This document shows, one piece after another, positions 12,176 through 22,933 of a stretch of 64,000 nt of DNA. Location of the stretch: NCBI RefSeq assembly GCF_012489685.1, contig NC_080042.1:49652066-49716065 (forward strand), read 5' to 3'. Below the pieces are notes generated by a model. The model saw nothing but the letters and a program-made list of their open reading frames with translations, was not told where the DNA came from and did no database searches. The stretch is from Lotus japonicus (lineage: Eukaryota; Streptophyta; Magnoliopsida; Fabales; Fabaceae). Made by a program: the position numbers and the translations under genes. Every line of letters begins with the position of its first letter. The stretch's first letter is position 1.

Positions 12176-12605
12176 TCACTCCATGGGGTCATGGTCACCC
12201 CTTCCATCGCCATAATCCGGATGAACACCGGCATCATGCATCAAGCTCAAGTCTATCATCCCCTGCTCAAAGGTATTAAAATCCAAGGGCCCATTGTACC
12301 TGGGGTCTGATGTGCTACCTCCCCTCCAATGGAGGTCAAGATCCCTGTGTAGGCGATCTTGCCTCAAAAACATCCGCCCGAAAGCGGCCTCCATCCAAGT
12401 AGGAGAAGGGTCAGCACGTGGTGGAGTAACCACCTCATTCACCACCTCAACATTTTCTTCTTCCTCCTCCTCTTCTTCTTATTCTTCATCTTCTTCCGCT
12501 GGCTCCTCAGGATCCTCTTCCTCTTCATCCTCTTGAGGCATCCTCGCCGTCCATTCTTTATAAAGCTGAGCGATCCTCTCCTTACTGAGCAGAGGTGCCA
12601 TTGTC
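12176..12605 (-). pseudogene. W env-like ORF, C-terminal piece
   Basis: This is the 3' part of the ORF whose 5' part is at 24695-25535. The Sirevirus insertion (duplication TTGTC) separates them, and the frame runs on exactly across the duplication. It opens with MAPLLSKERIAQLYKEW, passes into an acidic tract rich in Glu (12450-12530), meets one in-frame TAA near 12479, and continues in the same frame to PSPTWMEAAFGRMFLRQDRL and an Asp/Gly-rich end. The single stop may be a real decay mutation, or the protein may normally be shorter. No membrane segment is visible, which argues against a true envelope protein. Confidence 0.75.
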
Positions 12606-13812
12606 TGTAAGATCAAGTTTTGATCTAGTAGTACAACTCTATGTTTTGATGATTACAAGTTAACCTTTTGATATGAACAATTGTGGTACTCTAACGTGTT
12701 TTTCTGAGTGTGCTATTTACAGGCTCTGACCTCAACTCAATCTCACACAAATCAGAAGCACTGTGTATAAAGAGTGACCCAAGCAACGCTTTCGCATTCA
12801 CCATGTTCAGTATGAACAGTGGAAAAGCTTCAGAAGTTCTGAAGTTATACAAACTCTGATGAGGACTCAGTCACTAGAAGCTCTGAAGATCCAGAAGTTC
12901 TGATAACCAAGAAACACTGAAGGTTCAGATGTTCTGATGGTGTAGAAGACTCTGAAGATCCAGAAGCTGAATAGTGGAAACTCTGAAGTCCAGAAGCAAG
13001 AAACTCTGAAGGCCATGTTCTTCCCTCTGAGTTCAGAATCAGAAGAAACAATGGTCAGAGGATCTGTGCTTTCCCTCTGACTCTGATCAACCGGCTTCAC
13101 AAGTTCCAATACGAAGCATTCCTCTGATCAGAAGTCTCCTAGGTTAAAAGGTCAAGTCGCTATCCAAGTACAAAAGCAAGTGTACCTTCCTGACGACCTA
13201 CCTAACGTTCTCAGCCACAGCAGAAGCTGGATTTTCCAGAACTGCCCTCCAACGGTAGCATTTCCCATGCATTGCTCAACCCTAATCCTTGGAGTATATA
13301 TAGAGGCTGAAGATTGAAAGAAGCGGCTAGAAGCAATACATACGCGCAAGACATATTCAAATTATTCTAAGCTTTCTTTCATCTGAAATTCATTGAGTTT
13401 ACTATTAGCTTTTTAGAAGCAAATCTCTTGTAAACAATTCTTTGATAAACAGTTTGTTTAGTTCCTTTAGGAGATCAAGGTTGATCGGATCCTAGAGAAG
13501 ACTAAGAGAGTGAATCTTAGTGTGAGCTAAGTCAGTGTAATTGTTAGTCACTTGTAGGTTTCAAGTGCAGTTGTAACTCTTACCTGATTAGTGGATTGCC
13601 TTCATTCTAAGAAGGAAGAAATCACCTTAACGGGTGGACTGGAGTAGCTTGAGTGATTTATCAAGTGAACCAGGATAAAATCCTTGTGTGCTTTTCTATC
13701 TCTTATCTTTTGCACTTAAGTTCTCGAAAGATTTGTCAAAATCTTTAAGGTGGAAGTTTTGTACTGAAAACGTTATTCAAACCCCCCCTTTCTACCATTT
13801 TTCATACCTTCA
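12606..13812 (+). repeat. Sirevirus 5' LTR
   Basis: 1,207 bp, TGTAAGATCAAG...CATACCTTCA. A TATATATAG promoter box lies near 13295-13303. It is rich in CTCTGAAG/CAGAAG-type short repeats, as is typical of SIRE LTRs. Confidence 0.96.
13294..13304 (+). promoter_or_regulatory. Sirevirus LTR TATA box
   Basis: GTATATATAGA about 520 bp before the LTR end; the likely start of the genomic RNA lies shortly after it. The same box is at 24176-24186 in the 3' LTR. Confidence 0.6.
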
Positions 13813-13814
13813 AT

Positions 13815-13826
13815 TGGTATCAGAGC
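13815..13826 (+). promoter_or_regulatory. Primer binding site (initiator tRNA-Met)
   Basis: TGGTATCAGAGC two bases after the 5' LTR, the standard plant copia primer site complementary to the 3' end of initiator tRNA-Met. Confidence 0.93.
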
Positions 13827-13884
13827 GCAAGTTCTGATTACCACACCTAACAGTGTTCAGTGATCCGGGCCGGTGTGAAAAACA

Positions 13885-15795
13885 ATGGCTGCCACCACCA
13901 GTGAAACTCAAAGAGATGGTTACAATGCAAAGCCTCCTATGTTCGACGGTCAAAGGTTCGAATATTGGAAAGATAGACTGGAAAGTTTCTTTCTGGGTTT
14001 CGATGCAGATCTCTGGGATATTATTGTGGATGGCTACGAGCGTCCAGTTGATGCAGATGGCAAGAAGATCCCAAGGTCAGAGATGACTGCAGATCAAAAG
14101 AAGCTGTACTCACAACATCACAAAGCAAGAGCAATTCTTCTAAGTGCTATTTCCTATGAAGAGTATCAGAAGATTACAGATCGTGAGTTTGCTAAAGGCA
14201 TTTTTGAATCTCTGAAGATGTCTCATGAAGGAAACAAGAAAGTCAAAGAATCAAAGGCATTGTCTTTGATCCAAAAGTATGAATCCTTCATCATGGAGCC
14301 AAATGAGTCCATTGAAGAAATGTTCTCCAGATTTCAGTTGCTTGTAGCTGGCATACGACCTCTCAACAAGAGCTACACAACAAAAGATCATGTCATAAGG
14401 GTCATTAGGTGTCTTCCTGAAAGTTGGATGCCTTTGGTGACTTCAATAGAGCTCACGAGAGACGTTGAGAATATGAGTTTAGAAGAACTCATCAGCATTT
14501 TGAAATGCCATGAGCTGAAGCGCTCAGAGATGCAAGATCTGAGGAAAAAGTCCATAGCCTTGAAATCCAAATCTGAAAAGGCTAAGGTTGAGAAGTCAAA
14601 GGCTCTTCAAGCTGAAGAAGAGGAATCTGAAGAAGCATCAGAAGATTCTGATGAAGATGAGCTGACTCTGATCTCCAAGAGACTCAACCGCATCTGGAAG
14701 CACAGGCAGAGCAAGTTCAAAGGCTCTGGAAAGGCAAAAGGAAAGTATGAGTCCTCAGGCCAGAAGAAGTCTTCAATCAAGGAAGTCACATGTTTTGAGT
14801 GCAAAGAATCTGGGCACTACAAAAGTGATTGTCCAAAGTTGAAGAAAGACAAGAAGCCAAAGAAGCACTTCAAGACGAAGAAGAGTCTGATGGTGACATT
14901 TGATGAATCAGAGTCAGAGGATGTTGACTCTGATGGTGAAGTCCAAGGACTCATGGCAATTGTCAAAGACAAGGAAGCAGAGTCAAAGGAAGCTGTTGAC
15001 TCTGACTCAGAATCAGAAGGAGATCCTAACTCAGACGATGAAAACGAGGTATTCGCTTCCTTCTCTACCTCTGAACTGAAACATGCTTTGTCTGATATCA
15101 TGGATAAGTATAACTCTTTATTGTCTAAGCATAAAAAGTTGAAAAAGAACTTATCTGCTGTTTCCAAGACTCCTTCTGAACATGAGAAAATTATTTCTGA
15201 TTTGAAAAATGAAAATCATGCTTTGGTAAATTCTAACTCTGTGCTTAAGAACCAGATTGCTAAGTTAGAAGAAATTGTTGCCTGTGATGCCTCTGATTGT
15301 AGAAATGAATCTAAGTATGAAAAGTCTTTTCAAAGATTCCTAGCTAAAAGCGTGGATAGAAGCTTAATGGCTTCAATGATCTATGGCGTAAGCAGAAATG
15401 GAATGCATGGCATTGGCTATTCTAAACCAATTAGAAATGAGCCTTCTATGTCTAAAGCTAAATCCTTGTATGAATGCTTTGTTCCCTCTGGTACCATATT
15501 GCCTGATCCTTTACTTGCTAAAGTTGCTAAACACCCTCTTAAAAAGGGATCTTTCTCTATGACTAGATATCATGCAAATATTCCTTTAAAACATCATGTT
15601 GAGACACCCAAGGTGATCAGAACCTCTGGGGTAACTAACAAGAGAGGACCCAGAAAGTGGGTACCTAAGGACAAGATTATCTATGTTGCAGATATCCTTG
15701 ATAGCTCCACTGAAACACCAATCATGGTATCTGGACAGTGGATGCTCGCGTCACATGACGGGAGAAAGGCGTATGTTCCGAGAACTAAAACTTAA
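13885..15795 (+). CDS. gag: Sirevirus Gag
   Basis: 636 codons from ATG 13885, the first in-frame Met, about 60 nt after the PBS. Residues 15-250 form the copia-type capsid (UBN2-like) region, with [16 protein letters not shown] near the start. A CCHC zinc knuckle, [15 protein letters not shown], lies at about residues 303-317 and would bind the genomic RNA. The region after it is acidic (Glu/Asp/Ser repeats, residues 335-400), then coiled-coil prone with lysines. The protein packages RNA in cytoplasmic particles. Its end overlaps the pol frame by at least 113 nt, and the last residues ([17 protein letters not shown]) are encoded by the same bases as the protease active site in the other frame. 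A long Gag with an extended C-terminus is usual for Sireviruses. Confidence 0.94.
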   Translation: MAATTSETQRDGYNAKPPMFDGQRFEYWKDRLESFFLGFDADLWDIIVDGYERPVDADGKKIPRSEMTADQKKLYSQHHKARAILLSAISYEEYQKITDREFAKGIFESLKMSHEGNKKVKESKALSLIQKYESFIMEPNESIEEMFSRFQLLVAGIRPLNKSYTTKDHVIRVIRCLPESWMPLVTSIELTRDVENMSLEELISILKCHELKRSEMQDLRKKSIALKSKSEKAKVEKSKALQAEEEESEEASEDSDEDELTLISKRLNRIWKHRQSKFKGSGKAKGKYESSGQKKSSIKEVTCFECKESGHYKSDCPKLKKDKKPKKHFKTKKSLMVTFDESESEDVDSDGEVQGLMAIVKDKEAESKEAVDSDSESEGDPNSDDENEVFASFSTSELKHALSDIMDKYNSLLSKHKKLKKNLSAVSKTPSEHEKIISDLKNENHALVNSNSVLKNQIAKLEEIVACDASDCRNESKYEKSFQRFLAKSVDRSLMASMIYGVSRNGMHGIGYSKPIRNEPSMSKAKSLYECFVPSGTILPDPLLAKVAKHPLKKGSFSMTRYHANIPLKHHVETPKVIRTSGVTNKRGPRKWVPKDKIIYVADILDSSTETPIMVSGQWMLASHDGRKAYVPRTKT

Positions 15796-18787
15796 TCCTG
15801 GAGGCGAAGTTGGCTTTGGAGGAAATGAAAAGGGTAAAATTGTTGGTACTGGTACTATTTGTGTAGATAGTAGTCCATGCATTGATAATGTGTTATTGGT
15901 AGACGGCTTAACACATAACTTATTGTCTATAAGTCAATTAGCTGACAAGGGTTATGATGTTATATTCAATCAAAAGTCCTGCCGGGCTGTAAGTCAGATC
16001 GATGGCTCTGTTCTATTTAACAGCAAGAGGAAGAACAACATCTATAAGATCAGATTATCTGAGTTGGAGGCTCAGAATGTGAAGTGCCTTCTGTCTGTTA
16101 ATGAAGAGCAGTGGGTATGGCATAGACGGTTAGGGCATGCCAGTATGAGAAAGATTTCTCAGCTGAGCAAGCTAAACCTTGTCAGGGGCTTACCCAATCT
16201 GAAGTTCGCTTCAGACGCTCTTTGTGAAGCATGTCAGAAAGGAAAATTCACAAAAGTCCCTTTCAAGGCAAAGAATGTTGTCTCAACCTCAAGGCCGTTG
16301 GAACCTCTGCATATCGACCTTTTTGGACCAGTAAAAACTGAGTCTATAGGTGGCAAGAGATATGGGATGGTTATCGTTGATGACTATAGCCGCTGGACAT
16401 GGGTAAAGTTTCTAACCCGCAAGGATGAGTCTCATGCTGTGTTCTCTACCTTCATTGCTCAAGTGCAAAACGAGAAGGCTTGTAGGATTGTGCGTGTCAG
16501 AAGTGACCATGGTGGAGAGTTTGAGAATGATAAGTTTGAGAGTCTGTTTGATTCCTATGGAATTGCACATGATTTCTCTTGTCCCAGAACTCCTCAACAA
16601 AATGGTGTTGTTGAGAGGAAGAACAGAACTCTTCAGGAGATGGCTAGAACCATGCTCCAAGAAACTGGCATGGCTAAGCACTTTTGGGCAGAGGCAGTAA
16701 ATACAGCATGTTACATTCAGAACAGAATCTCTGTGAGACCAATTCTGAATAAGACTCCTTATGAATTGTGGAAGAACATAAAACCTTACATTTCTTATTT
16801 TCATCCTTTTGGCTGTGTTTGTTATGTTCTCAATACTAAGGATAGATTGCATAAATTTGATGCTAAGTCTTCTAAGTGTCTATTACTTGGTTATTCTGAT
16901 AGATCTAAAGGTTTTAGATTTTATAATACTGATGCTAAGACTATTGAAGAATCTATTCATGTTAGATTTGATGATAAGCTTGACTCTGACCAGTCAAAGC
17001 TAGTTGAAAAGTTTGCAGATTTAAGCATTAATGTTTCTGACAAAGGCAAAGCTCCAGAGGAAGCTGAGCCAGAGGAAGATGAACCAGAGGAAGAAGCTGG
17101 TCCCTCTAACTCACAAACTCTGAAGAAGAGCAGAATCACTGCAGCTCACCCTAAGGAATTGATTCTGGGTAACAAAGACGAACCAGTCAGAACCAGATCT
17201 GCCTTCAGACCCTCTGAAGAGACCTTGCTGAGTCTGAAAGTATTGGTGTCCTTAATTGAACCCAAGTCCATAGATGAAGCTCTTCAGGACAAGGATTGGA
17301 TTCTGGCCATGGAAGAAGAATTGAATCAATTTTCCAAGAACGATGTTTGGAGCTTAGTGAAGAAGCCTGAGAGTGTCCATGTTATTGGAACGAAATGGGT
17401 ATTCAGAAACAAGCTGAATGAGAAAGGAGATGTAGTCAGAAACAAGGCAAGGCTAGTTGCTCAAGGTTACAGCCAGCAGGAAGGAATAGACTACAGTGAA
17501 ACATTTGCTCCAGTAGCAAGACTGGAGGCAATCAGACTGTTGATCTCTTTCTCAGTAAATCACAACATAGTTCTACATCAGATGGACGTAAAGAGTGCCT
17601 TCCTAAATGGTTATATCTCAGAGGAAGTCTATGTTCATCAACCCCCAGGTTTTGAAGATGAGAAGAAACCAGACCATGTGTTCAAATTGAAGAAATCACT
17701 CTACGGTCTGAAGCAAGCTCCCAGAGCATGGTATGAGAGACTTAGCTCATTCCTTCTGGAGAATGAGTTTGTAAGGGGTAAAGTAGATACAACTCTGTTT
17801 TGCAAGACTTATAAAGATGATATCTTAATTGTGCAAATTTATGTTGATGATATTATATTTGGTTCTGCTAATCAATCTCTATGCAAAGAATTTTCTGAGA
17901 TGATGCAGGCTGAATTTGAGATGAGTATGATGGGAGAATTAAAGTACTTTCTGGGAATACAAGTTGATCAAACACCAGAAGGAACATATATCCATCAGAG
18001 CAAGTACACTAAAGAACTTCTGAAGAAGTTCAATATGCTGGAATCTACAGTGGCCAAGACTCCAATGCATCCTACATGCATTATGGAGAAAGAAGATAAA
18101 AGTGGTAAAGTATGTCAGAAGCTCTATCGTGGCATGATAGGTTCACTTCTATACTTAACTGCATCTAAGCCAGACATATTATTTAGTGTTCACTTATGTG
18201 CTCGTTTCCAATCAGATCCAAGGGAAACCCACTTAACTGCTGTTAAGAGGATCCTAAGGTATCTGAAAGGCACCACTAACCTTGGCTTGATGTATAAGAA
18301 AACATCAGAGTATAAGCTTTCAGGTTATTGTGATGCTGATTATGCTGGAGATAGAACAGAGAGAAAAAGTACTTCAGGAAATTGTCAATTTCTGGGAAGC
18401 AATCTAGTCTCATGGGCAAGCAAGAGGCAATCAACCATTGCACTATCAACTGCAGAGGCAGAATATATCTCAGCAGCAATATGCAGCACTCAGATGCTCT
18501 GGATGAAACATCAGCTGGAGGATTATCAGATCCTTGAGAGCAATATCCCAATCTATTGTGATAACACTGCTGCAATCTCATTGAGTAAGAATCCTATCTT
18601 GCATTCAAGGGAAAAGCACATTGAGGTAAAGTATCACTTTATTAGAGATTATGTACAGAAGGGCGTACTTCTTCTGAAGTTTGTTGATACTGACCATCAA
18701 TGGGCAGATATCTTTACAAAGCCCTTAGCTGAAGATAGATTTAATTTTATTCTGAAAAATCTAAACATGGATTTTTGTCCAGAGTGA
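15683..18787 (+). CDS. pol: Sirevirus Pol: protease, integrase, RT, RNase H
   Basis: An open frame of 1,034 codons to TGA at 18785-18787, in the +1 frame relative to gag. Position 15683 is only the first Met; translation probably arrives by frameshift from gag, since no separate start makes sense. In order: protease active site [10 protein letters not shown] (residues 15-24); integrase zinc finger with H..H..CEAC (about 147-190); integrase core with DLFGP, VDDYSRW and [15 protein letters not shown] with [11 protein letters not shown], the DVKSAFLNG box and catalytic YVDDIIFGS (about 719-727); and RNase H with DADYAGD and STAEAEY. No stops or frameshifts occur inside. All catalytic residues I know for the family are present, so the enzyme looks functional. 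Confidence 0.94.
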   Translation: MLQISLIAPLKHQSWYLDSGCSRHMTGERRMFRELKLNPGGEVGFGGNEKGKIVGTGTICVDSSPCIDNVLLVDGLTHNLLSISQLADKGYDVIFNQKSCRAVSQIDGSVLFNSKRKNNIYKIRLSELEAQNVKCLLSVNEEQWVWHRRLGHASMRKISQLSKLNLVRGLPNLKFASDALCEACQKGKFTKVPFKAKNVVSTSRPLEPLHIDLFGPVKTESIGGKRYGMVIVDDYSRWTWVKFLTRKDESHAVFSTFIAQVQNEKACRIVRVRSDHGGEFENDKFESLFDSYGIAHDFSCPRTPQQNGVVERKNRTLQEMARTMLQETGMAKHFWAEAVNTACYIQNRISVRPILNKTPYELWKNIKPYISYFHPFGCVCYVLNTKDRLHKFDAKSSKCLLLGYSDRSKGFRFYNTDAKTIEESIHVRFDDKLDSDQSKLVEKFADLSINVSDKGKAPEEAEPEEDEPEEEAGPSNSQTLKKSRITAAHPKELILGNKDEPVRTRSAFRPSEETLLSLKVLVSLIEPKSIDEALQDKDWILAMEEELNQFSKNDVWSLVKKPESVHVIGTKWVFRNKLNEKGDVVRNKARLVAQGYSQQEGIDYSETFAPVARLEAIRLLISFSVNHNIVLHQMDVKSAFLNGYISEEVYVHQPPGFEDEKKPDHVFKLKKSLYGLKQAPRAWYERLSSFLLENEFVRGKVDTTLFCKTYKDDILIVQIYVDDIIFGSANQSLCKEFSEMMQAEFEMSMMGELKYFLGIQVDQTPEGTYIHQSKYTKELLKKFNMLESTVAKTPMHPTCIMEKEDKSGKVCQKLYRGMIGSLLYLTASKPDILFSVHLCARFQSDPRETHLTAVKRILRYLKGTTNLGLMYKKTSEYKLSGYCDADYAGDRTERKSTSGNCQFLGSNLVSWASKRQSTIALSTAEAEYISAAICSTQMLWMKHQLEDYQILESNIPIYCDNTAAISLSKNPILHSREKHIEVKYHFIRDYVQKGVLLLKFVDTDHQWADIFTKPLAEDRFNFILKNLNMDFCPE

Positions 18788-19229
18788 AGATGGATCAGAA
18801 CCTCTGACTATGATACTTCTTGATCAGAAGATGTCTAGTCCAGAAGGTAACTCAATCAGAGTGTGTGTACCCACTGGTACTGACTCTGAAGCTGAGACAA
18901 CAAAACGTGTGTCAGAATTTCTGATGCATAGTTCCTTGTGCCCGTGTGACAGTCTGTTATGATTGCGTGTAGATGTGCGTCTCTCCTGTGTGTGATTGTG
19001 TATTTTACTGTTACTATCTATCTTTAATTTTCAACCGTTGATTTTAAAAGTGCTTTTTGAATCAACAACGGTTATTTGATAAAACCCACTATACACACAC
19101 GTTCTCTTTCACTTCCGGTTTTTACTCTCGATCTCTCTGTTTTTCAAAACCGCTCTTCTCGATTTCTCTCTCGATCTCACTTCATCTTCCAACCTTCATC
19201 TTCTACCTCAAACCTTCAACCACTTCAAA
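18788..19229 (+). other. Leader between pol and the env-like ORF
   Basis: 442 bp with no long open frame. It ends in a pyrimidine-rich stretch (19090-19200, CTCTCTC and TTCTCGATTTC) that could serve as a splice acceptor tract for a subgenomic env-like mRNA; this is inference. Confidence 0.5.
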
Positions 19230-22088
19230 ATGGTGAGACAAACCAGAAGATCTACTGCAGATGCACCTCAGTTCCCTCACATGGTAGTTGGTCTGGCAAC
19301 GGGTCAAAGGGGCCCTGAGAATCCAACTCAAGATCAAGTTCAAACTCAAGAACAGAGTGTTCCAATTGCAGAACGGGGCTGTGCCGTTCACTGCGTATTT
19401 GCTCCTGAGGAACTTCAAGTCCTGGCAGAATGGAGATTCGACCTCGACAACCTGGCTACAAATGGGTTTGATCTTTGTCCTGAAGTCCAAGCTCAAGGTT
19501 GGGGAAATTACTTCAACCGACTTCGAGGACCGGTGTATGAGAAACTGGTAAAGGAATTCTGGAAGCACGCCGACTGCGATGATACTCAAGTGGTCTCTCA
19601 CATTCTTGGAAGAAAGATCATCATCACTGAGAAGTCATTCGTAAATCTGCTAGGTGCAGACACTGCTTATGGGTTTCGTTTCCAACTCACGGAATCGAAG
19701 CTGAAACCCAGCACCAAGGACACAATCAACCAGGCCCTGTACACCACTTTCAAACCGGGCAAGACGAGTTACAAGATGATGGATCTTCACCCCAAACTCA
19801 GGATCTGGCACAAGATCCTGCTTCACTGCATAAACCAGAGACCGAAGGGCAGTTCTCCAGACTACATCAACTTCAACCAGAAGGTGATGTTGTTCTTCAT
19901 CCAAGATCAGAAGAAGATCTGCCTTCCCTACTTCCTGTTCTCCTACTTGAAGGAATGCATCCGGAAGTCTCGCACCACCGCCTCCATCAAGTCTGCAATC
20001 AAATATATCCCTTTTGGGAGGCTGCTCTCAGACTTTCTCATTGAAAGCAACCTGGTGCAAGATCTGGTTAATGCTGGATGTGTAGAGGATCTGAGCACAA
20101 TTGTCAGTGATGTCTTCACTGCAAACTCTCTGAAGAAGATGGGTTTGGTCCAGAAGAAGATTGCTCCTGCTCATGAAGACACATCTTCTGAGATCAGAGG
20201 AAGAAGGATGCCTCTGAATGACTACCCTCTGTGGACTCAGGCAGACAATCCTGACGCCATCAGATGCTATGTTGAAGACCTCAGGGCTCAAGGATTCGAA
20301 ATTGACCTTGATGATTTCGTCAGCAGACTGCCGCCAGCTCCAGAGTTTCCTTCTCGTCCCAAGAAGAAAGCTCAGAGGAAGATGGTTCTGGAAGAATCCT
20401 CTGAGGAATCTGATGTCCCTCTGGTCAAGAAGACGAAGAGAAAGCCTGATGATGGTGATGATAGTGATAATGAGGATGGTCCTCCTAAGAAGAAGCAGAA
20501 GAAGGTCAGAATCGTGGTGAAGCCTACTCGGGTGGAACCAGCTGCTGAAGTGGTCAGAAGGACTGAACCTCCTGCCAGAGTGACTCGATCATCAGCACAT
20601 TCAAGTAAGCCTGCACTTGCTTCTGATGATGATTTGAATTTATTTGATGCACTCCCTATTTCTGCTATGCTCAAACACTCCTCAAATCCCCTCACTCCTA
20701 TTCCTGAATCCCAACCAGCCGCACAAACCACCACTCCACCACATTCCCCAAGATCTTCCTTCTTTCAACCTTCCCCTACTGAAGCACCTCTCTGGAATTT
20801 GCTTCAGAATCAACCCTCTAGGTCAGAAGAACCAACCTCTCTCCTCACCATTCCGTACGACCCATTACTTTCTGAACCAATCATCCATGAACAACCAGAG
20901 CCAAACCAAACAGAACCACAACCCAGAACGTCTGATCACTCTGTTCCCAGAGCATCAGAACGTCCTGCTGCCAGAACCACGGATACAGACTCTTCAACAG
21001 CCTTTACACCTGTATCCTTCCCAACCAATGTTGCTGATTCTTCTCCCTCCAATAACTCTGAATCCATTAGAAAATTCATGGAGGTTAGAAAAGAAAAGGT
21101 GTCTACCTTAGAGGAATATTACCTAACTTGTCCAAGCCCTAGGAGATATCCTGGCCCTAGACCTGAACGTCTAGTAGACCCAGATGAACCTATCTTGGCT
21201 CATCCTTTACAAGAGGCAGACCCTTTGGCTCAACCAGCTCACCCTGTCCCTGACCAACAAGAGCCTATTCAACCAGAACCTGAAACCGAACATTCAGTGT
21301 CTAACCAATCCTCAGTTAGATCACCTCATCCTCTGGTTGAAACTTCAGACCCTCACCTTGGAACCTCTGACCCCAATGATCAAATGATTAACATTGGTTC
21401 TCCACAAGGTGCCTCTGAAGCTCATAGCAGCAATCACCCAGCCTCTCCTGAAACCAACCTCTCCATAATTCCCTATACTCCTCTCCAACCCACATCTCTC
21501 TCTGAGTGCATCAATATTTTCTATCATGAAGTCTCTTTGAGGCTCCGCAATGTGCACGGTCAGACTGACCTCAGTGAGAATGCTGAAAGTGTGGCTGATG
21601 AGTGGAACAATCTGAGCACTTGGCTAGTGGCTCAAGTTCCAATTATGATGCAGCTCCTGCATGCAGAGGGAAGTCAGAGCATTGAGGCTGCAAAGCAAAG
21701 GTTTGCTCGAAGGGTGGCTCTTCATGAACTAGAACAGAGAAATAAGCTTCTTGAAGCCATTGAAGAAGCTAAGAGAAAGAAGGCTCAAGCAGAAGAAGCT
21801 GCACGTCTAGCAGCAGCTCAAGCTGAACAAGCCAGACTTGAGGCCGAGCGACTTGAAGCTGAGGCTGAAGCTCTTCGATGCCAAGCACTTGCACCAGTTG
21901 TGTTTACTCCTGCTGCTTCTGCTTCCATTCCAGATCCTCAAGCTGCTCAGAATGTTCCTTCCAGCTCTACTCAGACAAGCTCATCCAGACTCGACATCAT
22001 GGAACAGCGTCTTGACATTCATGAATCCATGCTGATTGAGATGAAGCAAATGATGATGCAACTTCTGCGACGATCTGACAAACCTTAG
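19230..22088 (+). CDS. Sirevirus env-like ORF (plant transposon-protein fold)
   Basis: 952 codons from ATG 19230, with the context AAAATGG, to TAG 22086-22088. The position after pol is that of the SIRE1 'envelope-like' ORF. Residues 60-330 form a folded, conserved block (WRFDLDNLATNGFDL, VKEFWKHADCDDTQVV, ILGRKIIITEKSFVNLLGA, CLPYFLFSYLKECIR). Residues 370-420 are basic and nuclear-signal-like (KKTKRKPDD, PPKKKQKK). About 430-790 is a Pro/Ser/Glu-rich low-complexity stretch. About 800-890 is a strong Ala/Glu/Arg coiled coil (KRKKAQAEEAARLAAAQAE), and it ends in a short heptad segment. I see no signal peptide or convincing membrane helix, so a viral envelope role is doubtful. The frame is fully open. 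Confidence 0.9.
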   Translation: MVRQTRRSTADAPQFPHMVVGLATGQRGPENPTQDQVQTQEQSVPIAERGCAVHCVFAPEELQVLAEWRFDLDNLATNGFDLCPEVQAQGWGNYFNRLRGPVYEKLVKEFWKHADCDDTQVVSHILGRKIIITEKSFVNLLGADTAYGFRFQLTESKLKPSTKDTINQALYTTFKPGKTSYKMMDLHPKLRIWHKILLHCINQRPKGSSPDYINFNQKVMLFFIQDQKKICLPYFLFSYLKECIRKSRTTASIKSAIKYIPFGRLLSDFLIESNLVQDLVNAGCVEDLSTIVSDVFTANSLKKMGLVQKKIAPAHEDTSSEIRGRRMPLNDYPLWTQADNPDAIRCYVEDLRAQGFEIDLDDFVSRLPPAPEFPSRPKKKAQRKMVLEESSEESDVPLVKKTKRKPDDGDDSDNEDGPPKKKQKKVRIVVKPTRVEPAAEVVRRTEPPARVTRSSAHSSKPALASDDDLNLFDALPISAMLKHSSNPLTPIPESQPAAQTTTPPHSPRSSFFQPSPTEAPLWNLLQNQPSRSEEPTSLLTIPYDPLLSEPIIHEQPEPNQTEPQPRTSDHSVPRASERPAARTTDTDSSTAFTPVSFPTNVADSSPSNNSESIRKFMEVRKEKVSTLEEYYLTCPSPRRYPGPRPERLVDPDEPILAHPLQEADPLAQPAHPVPDQQEPIQPEPETEHSVSNQSSVRSPHPLVETSDPHLGTSDPNDQMINIGSPQGASEAHSSNHPASPETNLSIIPYTPLQPTSLSECINIFYHEVSLRLRNVHGQTDLSENAESVADEWNNLSTWLVAQVPIMMQLLHAEGSQSIEAAKQRFARRVALHELEQRNKLLEAIEEAKRKKAQAEEAARLAAAQAEQARLEAERLEAEAEALRCQALAPVVFTPAASASIPDPQAAQNVPSSSTQTSSSRLDIMEQRLDIHESMLIEMKQMMMQLLRRSDKP

Positions 22089-22290
22089 TTTTAGGATCTC
22101 TTCTTTTTCTTTCTTTTTATTTAACGTTGTTTTATTTAAACTCTGTTTCTTTTTATTTACTTATTCTATTTTATTCGTTTGTGATTCTATATGCATATCT
22201 ATATATATATTTGTATCACATATGTTTGCAAAAATCTTTTTTATTCATCATATTTCTATGTTTACATCATATTTCTTTACATCATAATAT
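22089..22290. other. Region between env-like ORF and antisense ORF
   Basis: T-rich and TA-rich (22150-22230). On the minus strand it would be the 3' end of the antisense gene and contains its poly(A) signal. Confidence 0.5.
22240..22245 (-). terminator. Poly(A) signal of the antisense ORF
   Basis: AATAAA on the minus strand, about 46 nt after the antisense stop codon, followed by A/T-rich sequence. Confidence 0.5.
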
Positions 22291-22683
22291 CTAGAATGGA
22301 GGATCCCTCCTCATTCTTCTGCACTCCTGGCGCTGCTCTGACCTATCTTTCTCCAGACGCTCCAGTCCATGCTGGATGTTGTTGAGGCTGACCTTTAGCT
22401 CATCCCTCTCCAAACTCTCTTCTGAAGTCTTGAGCTTCTCTTCCAAGATCTCTTTTTCTTCCAGCAGCTTGAGTTCAAGCCGGCTGAGTTCTTGCACCTC
22501 CTCCACGAAGGCAAGAAATTCCTTCAGGTCTCCGTCCAACTCTGGACGCAGGTCCTCTTCCAGCAGTGTCCGTGTTAGCTCCGAGATGGTCGTTGTACCC
22601 TCTGGATGCCTGATGTTCAGGAACAAGTCCTCTTCAAAGGCCTTCTTCCTCAGCTCTTCTAGTGCTACGTTGTATGATGCCAT
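22291..22683 (-). CDS. Antisense coiled-coil ORF in the Sirevirus 3' region
   Basis: 130 codons from ATG (22683-22681) to TAG (22293-22291), on the strand opposite gag-pol. It begins MASYNVALEELRKKAFEED and continues as an almost uninterrupted charged heptad pattern (LELKLLEEKEILEEKLK, DELKVSLNNIQHGLERLEK) ending RRMRRDPPF. I do not recognise the family; the sequence suggests a soluble dimerising helix protein. A TATA box (CTATATAAAG) lies about 57 nt before the ATG on the same strand, and an AATAAA follows the stop, so it is built like a small independent gene. The sense strand here has no long reading frame except a Ser-rich mirror frame, so the antisense frame is not a shadow of a known gene. 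A chance ORF remains possible. Confidence 0.62.
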   Translation of the reverse strand: MASYNVALEELRKKAFEEDLFLNIRHPEGTTTISELTRTLLEEDLRPELDGDLKEFLAFVEEVQELSRLELKLLEEKEILEEKLKTSEESLERDELKVSLNNIQHGLERLEKDRSEQRQECRRMRRDPPF

Positions 22684-22737
22684 TTTTTTTTTAACTGAAA
22701 ATTGTTCGAGGTGTGAAGCTTACCTTTCTCTCCAACG

Positions 22738-22749
22738 CTTTATATAGGC
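22738..22749 (-). promoter_or_regulatory. TATA box for the antisense ORF
   Basis: GCCTATATAAAG on the minus strand, 55-66 nt before the antisense ATG, with CT/GA-rich sequence around the presumed start site. Spacing fits a plant Pol II promoter with a short leader. Confidence 0.55.
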
Positions 22750-22933
22750 TTCACTTTCTCTCTGAAAGTTAATGCTCCTACGGTTTCTCGAGGTTAAGTT
22801 CTTGGTAACTGACCCTTCTCTTTACTCACTTGACCGGTGGTAAACGTTCTTCTCTTGCATTAACTCTTCTATTTATTTCGCCTAACTCTGATTCTTGCAT
22901 CGTTTTCATTTTCTTTAAACTTAGACCTTCTCT

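Noticed and set aside
12845..13109. Minus-strand ORFs in the Sirevirus LTR, identical at 23727-23991
   Set aside because: Identity follows from the LTRs being almost identical; the sequence is built of GAAG/CTGA short repeats and shows no protein motif.
22695..22723. A GT...AG pair in the leader of the antisense Sirevirus ORF (GGTAAGC to TTTCAG)
   Set aside because: It would be an intron of only about 29 nt, far below the minimum for plants.
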